Below, in pieces: positions 41,774-46,698 of a stretch of DNA of 46,698 bases. A program made the translations under genes and the position numbers. The first letter of the stretch is position 1. The number at the start of each line of letters is the position of its first letter. The DNA comes from Bradyrhizobium genosp. SA-3 (GTDB lineage Bacteria > Pseudomonadota > Alphaproteobacteria > Rhizobiales > Xanthobacteraceae), in NCBI RefSeq assembly GCF_004212635.1, contig NZ_PSRT01000068.1:1-46698 (forward strand), given 5' to 3'. The notes beneath the pieces were generated by a model. It did no database searches. It was not told where the DNA came from and worked only from the letters and a program-made list of their open reading frames with translations.

Positions 41774-41942
41774 GCTCCGGTTTGGTTGTTGGTCGGATGT
41801 CATTGCCGCCGCGATCCGCGATGTAAGTATCGATCAAGATATGCCGGACGATACTAACGCGATTCAAGCCGAGCGCAGTCTCAATTTGCAGGCAAAAGCC
41901 TGTCGCCGCCGGTTCGCAGCAGCAAACGAGCGCCTAATAAAA

Positions 41943-41965
41943 AAGGCCCGCAGAGCGCGGGCCTT
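41943..41965 (-). terminator. Intrinsic terminator of the Gly/Ala-rich gene
   Basis: AAGGCCCGC / GCGGGCCTT arms (41943-41951 and 41957-41965) with a 5-base loop are followed on the minus strand by TTTTTATT. It is placed 19 nt after the stop at 41984. Confidence 0.88.
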
Positions 41966-41983
41966 GGCTGAAATCGGACCGGA

Positions 41984-42412
41984 CTATTTCTGGTCCTCGT
42001 TGCTGGTCCCTGTGCCGGGACTGCCGATCGGCAACCCATTGGTCGCATGACCGACACCCAAGTTTCGCTCGGCTTGCGCTGCTGCCGGCGTCTTAGCGTT
42101 TGCGGTTGGAGCTTGAACGTTCGGACTGGGTTGACCGATGTTGGTGTTGACGTTGGCCCCCGTGGTGGTGCCATGCGTCCCCATCCCGGACGGAGCCGAC
42201 GGCCCGGAGTTGGCGCTGCTGGACGAGGTGCCCATTCCGGCACCCGGGCTGGCCGCAGATCCCGCGCTGGCGCCGGTACCTGTGCCTGCCGCTGCGCCTG
42301 CGCCCGCACCTGCGCCTGCACCTCCGCCGCCAGCACCACCTCCCCCTTGAGCGAAGGCGGCCGTCGACAGTGCAACGCAAGCGATCGTTACGAAGATGGA
42401 TCTGCGGATCAT
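41984..42412 (-). CDS. Secreted Gly/Ala-rich low-complexity protein
   Basis: A 142-residue protein with a signal peptide (MIRRSIFVTIACVALSTAAF ending AQ). A Gly/Ala repeat tract of about 40 residues follows (GGGGAGGGGAGAGAGAGAAA), then Ser/Asn/Thr-rich sequence with NVNTNIGQPSPNVQAP and a C-terminal GVGHATNGLPIGSPGTG. No enzymatic domain is visible. It may be a cell-surface or periplasmic filler protein. ATG 42412 was chosen for the signal peptide. A terminator follows directly. Confidence 0.8.
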   Translation of the reverse strand: MIRRSIFVTIACVALSTAAFAQGGGGAGGGGAGAGAGAGAAAGTGTGASAGSAASPGAGMGTSSSSANSGPSAPSGMGTHGTTTGANVNTNIGQPSPNVQAPTANAKTPAAAQAERNLGVGHATNGLPIGSPGTGTSNEDQK

Positions 42413-42496
42413 GAATCGTCTCCCTGGTTTGGCAGACAATCCAGGTCAACAGGAGTTGTTCCGCTTCTGCTCATCACGCCGCGGCCGACGAAGGCC

Positions 42497-44011
42497 TCAA
42501 TTGTTACTGCGGTTCGTGCTGCGAAAGCTCTTGATCTCTGAGACGCTGCCGTCGCGATAGGTCAGCTCCACCGAGACGGACTGCGTGCTCGGCGCGAGCT
42601 TCATGTAGAGCGGCATGCCGGCGCTGATTGCGCTGGGGTCGCGCATGTCGCAAGGCGGCATCTTCAGCACCTGGTTGGGCACGGCGGTGTCGATGCCGAT
42701 GCGCACTTCGCGAATGGCGCAGCGGTAGGACACGAGGTGCGTGTAGTAGACCAAGAGCCCGTTGAATTCGCGGAACGACAGCCAGCTCGTCGAGGTCATG
42801 TCGAGGATCTTGCGCTGGTCGCGGATCAGCGCGGCCTCGGGATCGAACCGGATCGGGAACGGCCCCTGCATGTCGCCGGACTGATCGACATAGCGGACCT
42901 CGATGGTGCCGGCTTGCGCGTCCGGCGGCAATTCGATCGACGGGTTCGGCATCCGCTTGCGCGTGCGCGGATCGAGGGTGTCGATGAATCCGGTTTCACG
43001 GAAATCGCCCTTGCCGGCCATGCGCCAGGAAATGCCGAGCGTCGGGTCGGCGAAGGAGAACACCACGCTCCAGCCGCCATTGTGCCGCGAGAAGCTCGCG
43101 ATCGGCGCGTTGGTGGTCTCCTCCTTCGGCAAGTGCGGCACAGACACCGGCGGCAGCGCCGCGAGCTTCTGCGGCGGCGGATCGTCCGGTTGCGCGGCGG
43201 CATCCTTGGCGAGGCCGCTGAGGAAGACGTCGTCGACCATCTGGTCGAAATAGACCGGCACCTGCTTGTGCTTCACGGTATCGGCCATCTCACTGACGGC
43301 GCGGCGGGTGCGCTGCGCCACCTGCACGAGGTTCTCGCCAGGCTTGAGTAGCTCCCTGGCGAAGGTGCGCGTGAACACCGAATTGGGATTGGCGTCGTCG
43401 TTGGAGAGGCGATCGAGCGCGGTCTGGCGCGGACCTGCCGAAAACACCGAGAACACGCCTTCCGGCAGCTGCGTCATCGGCGCGAGCCCGCCGCCGCCGG
43501 CGACCGCGCGGGTTCCTTTGCGCTCGAACGGATTGTTGCGGCAGGCGTCGAACACCAGGATCGAGGTTCGCGCCTTCTTGTTCTGAAGGCGCTCGACGAT
43601 GCGGTCGGCCAGGATGGAGGCGTCGCGCACGAGCTCTTCCTGCCCTTCCGTCGCCGCCGGAACGTCGGTCGGCAGCAGATAGTTCTGGCCGGCGATCTCG
43701 AAACCGTGGCCGGCATAGAAGAAGAACGCGGTGTCGCCGGGCTCGATCGCCTTGTCGAAGGCAAGCAACGTCTCGGAGAATTGCTGCCGGTTCTGGTTCT
43801 CGGCGAGCATCACGGAGAAGCCGAGCTGCTTCAGCGTATCGCCCATGGTGCGGGCGTCGTTGACCGCCTTGAGCAGCTTCGGCACGTTCCTGTAGTCGTT
43901 GTTGCCGATGACGAGCGCGACGCGCTTCTCGGCATGCGCGGGAAGCGCGAGGCCGCTCAGGCTCGCTGCGAGGCCAAGTGCCGCCAGAATTCTGAAAAGC
44001 CGACGCGTCAT
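42497..44011 (-). CDS. Secreted caspase-like (C14) protein
   Basis: The 504-residue protein has a signal peptide (FRILAALGLAASLSGLALPA, then HA). The caspase p20 fold comes next: KRVALVIGNNDYRNVPKLLK, the catalytic His 102 in FFFYAGHGFEIAGQNYLLP and Cys 157 in SILVFDACRNNPFER, with NSVFTRTFARELLKPG after. A linker leads to a C-terminal beta-rich region of about 200 residues that I do not recognise (YVDQSGDMQGPFPIRFDPEA). The dyad is intact, so it is probably an active Arg/Lys- or Asp-specific protease in the periplasm. Metacaspase-like proteins of this kind are frequent in Bradyrhizobium. It is divergent from the AraC-family gene. Confidence 0.92.
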   Translation of the reverse strand: MTRRLFRILAALGLAASLSGLALPAHAEKRVALVIGNNDYRNVPKLLKAVNDARTMGDTLKQLGFSVMLAENQNRQQFSETLLAFDKAIEPGDTAFFFYAGHGFEIAGQNYLLPTDVPAATEGQEELVRDASILADRIVERLQNKKARTSILVFDACRNNPFERKGTRAVAGGGGLAPMTQLPEGVFSVFSAGPRQTALDRLSNDDANPNSVFTRTFARELLKPGENLVQVAQRTRRAVSEMADTVKHKQVPVYFDQMVDDVFLSGLAKDAAAQPDDPPPQKLAALPPVSVPHLPKEETTNAPIASFSRHNGGWSVVFSFADPTLGISWRMAGKGDFRETGFIDTLDPRTRKRMPNPSIELPPDAQAGTIEVRYVDQSGDMQGPFPIRFDPEAALIRDQRKILDMTSTSWLSFREFNGLLVYYTHLVSYRCAIREVRIGIDTAVPNQVLKMPPCDMRDPSAISAGMPLYMKLAPSTQSVSVELTYRDGSVSEIKSFRSTNRSNN

Positions 44012-44154
44012 CGTAATATTTCCAGTTGCAGACGGCCCCACGCAGATCCCCTCGAACGGTCGTTCATGGCAAACCCGGCCGTTGATGTGATAGTCGGCCC
44101 AGCCATATCGACGGTTCAAGGGCCTTGGTCCCCGATTCCATCATCGGCCCTATG

Positions 44155-44180
44155 GCAGATTCCGTCGGAATCTGCTTTTT
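44155..44180 (+). terminator. Textbook intrinsic terminator in the leader of the AraC-family gene
   Basis: GCAGATTCC (44155-44163), loop GTC and GGAATCTGC (44167-44175) are followed by TTTTT (44176-44180). It points toward the AraC gene and lies between the divergent caspase gene and the GTG start at 44209. It could attenuate the AraC transcript or end an upstream short RNA. Confidence 0.8.
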
Positions 44181-44208
44181 CTTGGGTATTCCGTTGAAGG
44201 GGGCTGCC

Positions 44209-45171
44209 GTGTATCGCTGGTGCACCGACGAGGTCGAGCCGCACGACCGCTTCGACTATTGGCGCGAGGTGCGCGCCAAGGGATTGTTCGGCGTCACCGC
44301 CGAACTCGCGCGCGAACGCCGCGCCGACTTCTTCGGCGAATTCTCGCTGCGCCAGCTTGGCGGCGCCGGCCTCGTCGAGCTGAAGGCCGCGCCCTACGCC
44401 GTCGAGCGCAGTGCATCCGACATCGCCTCCGCGCCGGGCGACGCTATCTGTGTCTACCAGCAGCTCGGCAGCGGCGGCTGGTTCGGCGGCATGCGCGGCA
44501 GCGACTTCACGATCGCAAACGGCAGCTTCGCCACCAGCCATACCGACCTGCCCTATCGCACCGCGCCGCTCGGCGCAGGCGGCTTCCATTTGCGGATCCT
44601 GAAGATCCCGGTGAGCAGCATCCCGGCCCAGGACAAGCGCATGCGCGAGCTTGCACCGCGGACCTTTGACGATTCCACCCTGGCGCCCCTGCTCGGCGCC
44701 TGCTTCGCCGATCTCGACGAGGCCGCGGCGGATGACGGCGCTGCCGATGCGACCTCCCTCGTCCAGGCACTCGCCCATCTGGCGCTGATCGAGCGCGGCA
44801 TCCTGCGGCCCGGCAGCCGCCGCGGACAGGCCGCGCTGCGGACCGCCCGCCATTCGCAGGCCCGGCGCCTGATCGCGCGCCACCTGCAAGACCCCAAGCT
44901 CGCGCCGACCATGGTGGCCGACTTGCTCGGCATTTCCGTGCGCCACCTGCACATGCTGTTCGAGACGGCCGAGAAGAGTTTCTCGCAGACCGTAACCGAC
45001 GAGCGCCTGAAACAGAGCCGCCGCCTGATGCGCGAGGCCCCGGACCGGCTGATCGCCGACATCGCGACCTCCTGCGGCTTCGAGAGCCTGGCAACCTACT
45101 ACCGCGTCTTCAACGCCGCCTATGGCATGGCCCCCGGCGACTTCCGGGCCCAGGATCGGGAGGGGCATTAG
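44209..45171 (+). CDS. AraC-family transcriptional regulator
   Basis: The N-terminal 180 residues are a cupin-like ligand domain of the AraC-binding-like type (DRFDYWREVRAKGLFGV, AICVYQQLGSGGWFGG). The C-terminal HTH_18 region has LAPTMVADLLGISVRHLHML and LIADIATSCGFESLATYYRV with YGMAPGDFR. Length is 320 residues from GTG 44209, which has AAGGGGG upstream. An in-frame start at 44125 would place a perfect terminator hairpin inside the coding sequence, so I reject it. It is divergent from the caspase gene, which may be a target. The effector is unknown. Confidence 0.88.
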   Translation: MYRWCTDEVEPHDRFDYWREVRAKGLFGVTAELARERRADFFGEFSLRQLGGAGLVELKAAPYAVERSASDIASAPGDAICVYQQLGSGGWFGGMRGSDFTIANGSFATSHTDLPYRTAPLGAGGFHLRILKIPVSSIPAQDKRMRELAPRTFDDSTLAPLLGACFADLDEAAADDGAADATSLVQALAHLALIERGILRPGSRRGQAALRTARHSQARRLIARHLQDPKLAPTMVADLLGISVRHLHMLFETAEKSFSQTVTDERLKQSRRLMREAPDRLIADIATSCGFESLATYYRVFNAAYGMAPGDFRAQDREGH

Positions 45172-45469
45172 CCGCCGTTTGCCGGCTCCGCCAAGCCCCC
45201 GGGGTTGGGCGGAAAACCCCAGCCGCGCCCGCTATTTGGGCAAAAACCTCAGGCTTTTTAGGGTCTTCCCGCGCCCGCTCCATTGACTTTGGCGGATTCC
45301 CGCCTATGTTCCGGGGCGACGCGGCTCAGATCGAAGACCGATTCCCGAGCCTGGCGCTTTGTTCGCGTGAGTCAGCACCCCCAGCTTCTTTGAGAGCGCG
45401 CCGTTTCGGGGTGGAACGCGACAGCCTTATTACCCTCGATTCCGAACGGCGGTTTCGACCAGAGGCTCA
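45172..45469. other. Long leader upstream of the DEAD-box gene
   Basis: After the AraC stop an imperfect GC hairpin (TCCGCC ... GGCGGA, about 45187-45213) may end the AraC transcript. The rest holds a candidate promoter and about 150 nt of untranslated leader. The region has no convincing gene. Confidence 0.5.
45283..45310 (+). promoter_or_regulatory. Candidate sigma-70 promoter of the DEAD-box helicase gene
   Basis: TTGACT (45283-45288) and TATGTT (45305-45310) are separated by 16 bases. Transcription from about 45317 would give a leader of roughly 150 nt before ATG 45470, a length seen for cold-induced helicase mRNAs. Assigned by eye. Confidence 0.45.
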
Positions 45470-46698
45470 ATGTCCTTTTCAAATCTCGGACTGTCCGAAA
45501 AAGTCCTCGCCGCAGTGGCGGCCACCGGTTACACCAACCCCACCCCCATTCAGGAACAGGCGATCCCCCACGTCCTCGCACGCAAGGACGTGCTCGGCAT
45601 CGCCCAGACCGGCACCGGCAAGACCGCGGCCTTCGTGCTGCCGATGCTCACCATCCTCGAAAAGGGCCGAGCCCGGGCGCGCATGCCGCGCACGCTGATC
45701 CTCGAGCCGACCCGCGAGCTCGCGGCGCAAGTGAAGGAAAACTTCGACCGTTACGGCGCCGGCCAGAAACTTAACGTCGCTCTCCTGATCGGCGGCGTCT
45801 CCTTCGGCGACCAGGATGCCAAGCTGATGCGCGGCGTCGACGTGCTGATCGCAACGCCGGGCCGCCTGCTCGACCATACCGAGCGCGGCGGCCTCCTGCT
45901 CACCGGCGTCGAGCTGCTCGTCATCGACGAGGCCGACCGCATGCTGGACATGGGCTTCATCCCCGACATCGAGCGCATCTGCAAGCTCGTCCCGTTCACG
46001 CGGCAGACGCTGTTCTTCACCGCGACCATGCCGCCGGAGATCCGGCGCATCACCGAGGCCTTCCTGCACAATCCGCAGAAGGTCGAAGTCTCCCGGCCCG
46101 CCACCACCGCCGTGACCGTCACCCAGGCCCAGGTGCCCGCCGGACGCGAGGCGCACGAGAAACGCGAGCTGCTCCGCCGCCTGCTGCGCGAGGCCAAGGA
46201 CCTCAAGAACGCGATCATCTTCTGCAATCGCAAGCGTGAAGTCGCCATCGTTCACAAATCGCTTCAGAAGCACGGCTTCAGCGTCGGCGCCCTGCACGGC
46301 GACATGGACCAGCCGGCCCGCATGGCCGCGCTGGATCAGTTCCGCAAGGGCGAGCTGCCGCTGCTGGTGGCCTCCGACGTCGCCGCCCGCGGCCTCGACA
46401 TTCCCGAGGTCAGCCACGTCTTCAATTTCGACGTCCCCCATCACGCCGACGACTACGTTCACCGCATCGGCCGCACCGGCCGCGCCGGCCGCACCGGCAC
46501 CGCGATCTCGATCGTCACGCCGCTCGACCAGAAATCGATGGCGGCGATCGAGAAGCTGATCGGCCAGACCATTCCGCGCGCCGAGGGCGACTACGAAGTC
46601 CACGCTGAGGTCGCCGACGGGACCGAGCGTCCGCGCGAGCAGCGCGGCCGCGAACGTTCACGCGGCGGACGCGGCAAGCCGCAGCGCGGCGAGCGGCG
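45470..46698 (+). CDS. DEAD-box ATP-dependent RNA helicase, C-terminus beyond the window
   Basis: Unwinds RNA duplexes in ribosome assembly or mRNA turnover, in the RhlE-like group. From ATG 45470: Q motif GYTNPTPIQEQAIP, Walker A AQTGTGKTAA, PTRELAAQ, TPGRLLDH, DEAD motif VIDEADRMLDMGF, the TAT motif FFTATMP, then domain 2 with IIFCNRKREVAIV, LLVASDVAARGLDIPE and HRIGRTGRAGRTG. A basic, Arg/Gly-rich tail (RERSRGGRGKPQRGE) runs off the window end, so about 409 residues are visible and the protein is partial. The frame is open at the edge; no stop is seen. Confidence 0.95.
   Translation, partial: MSFSNLGLSEKVLAAVAATGYTNPTPIQEQAIPHVLARKDVLGIAQTGTGKTAAFVLPMLTILEKGRARARMPRTLILEPTRELAAQVKENFDRYGAGQKLNVALLIGGVSFGDQDAKLMRGVDVLIATPGRLLDHTERGGLLLTGVELLVIDEADRMLDMGFIPDIERICKLVPFTRQTLFFTATMPPEIRRITEAFLHNPQKVEVSRPATTAVTVTQAQVPAGREAHEKRELLRRLLREAKDLKNAIIFCNRKREVAIVHKSLQKHGFSVGALHGDMDQPARMAALDQFRKGELPLLVASDVAARGLDIPEVSHVFNFDVPHHADDYVHRIGRTGRAGRTGTAISIVTPLDQKSMAAIEKLIGQTIPRAEGDYEVHAEVADGTERPREQRGRERSRGGRGKPQRGER

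Noticed and set aside
42301..42350. Repetitive (CCTGCG)n-like tract considered as a CRISPR or satellite
   Set aside because: It encodes the Gly/Ala tract of the secreted protein at 41984-42412. There are no spacers and no unit regularity.

Overview
The window looks like chromosomal DNA of an alphaproteobacterium of the Bradyrhizobium / Nitrobacteraceae type. The evidence is high GC, porins that begin mature chains with DLAARPYVKAP- or DLGARYTKAP-like segments followed by NWTGFY, a class I PHA synthase, a TctABC-type transporter, and several families of dispersed GC-rich inverted repeats (arms ending GTCATTCCGGGG, GTCGTCCCGGC or GTCATTGCGAG). There are no rRNA or tRNA genes, no CRISPR array, and no transposase or phage genes that I can see. 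It is mainly a housekeeping plus catabolic segment.

Layout. 1-5.7 kb: efp, an M23 peptidase (frameshifted), a divergent MarR / AhpD-cupin unit, a small hypothetical gene and a periplasmic lytic transglycosylase (frameshifted). 5.8-9.4 kb, minus strand: recJ, an SDR and a class II aldolase. 9.6-14 kb, plus strand: an unusual soluble chemotaxis-like protein, an NmrA-type reductase with a second cupin, and a GAF-adenylate/guanylate cyclase (frameshifted). 14-20.4 kb, minus strand: a six-gene catabolic cluster of enoyl-CoA hydratase homologue, family III CoA-transferase, TctC, TctB, TctA and a PdxA homologue. It is read away from a divergent GntR-family regulator, with a duplicated AT-rich candidate operator between them. 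21.3-23.7 kb: a Tat-exported metallo-beta-lactamase-fold protein, an ASCH protein and a haloacid dehalogenase.

23.9-27.6 kb, minus strand: glpX, hom and an alanine/aspartate-type aminotransferase. 27.8-32 kb: a small lipoprotein, phaC, a MAPEG protein, a strongly diverged carbamoyltransferase homologue and a small secreted protein. 32.3-34.7 kb, minus strand: argC, a PaiB-like protein and a DedA protein. 34.9-40.4 kb: parE, two Omp25-like porins, and a small membrane protein with an SDR. 40.6-46.7 kb: a FAD monooxygenase (frameshifted), a Gly/Ala-rich secreted protein, a caspase-like protein, an AraC-family regulator, and a DEAD-box helicase cut by the window end.

Two points stand out. First, four otherwise intact genes, and probably a fifth, are each broken by what looks like one missing base. 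In four of the five the simplest repair restores a doubled or tripled base, and all shift the frame in the same sense. That points to base-calling or assembly error more than to gene decay. Second, the TctABC / CoA-transferase / hydratase / PdxA cluster with its own GntR regulator is the best candidate for an uncharacterised system. It probably imports a carboxylic acid and activates it as a CoA thioester. A long perfect inverted repeat sits just after the binding-protein gene, as in REP-stabilised transporter operons.
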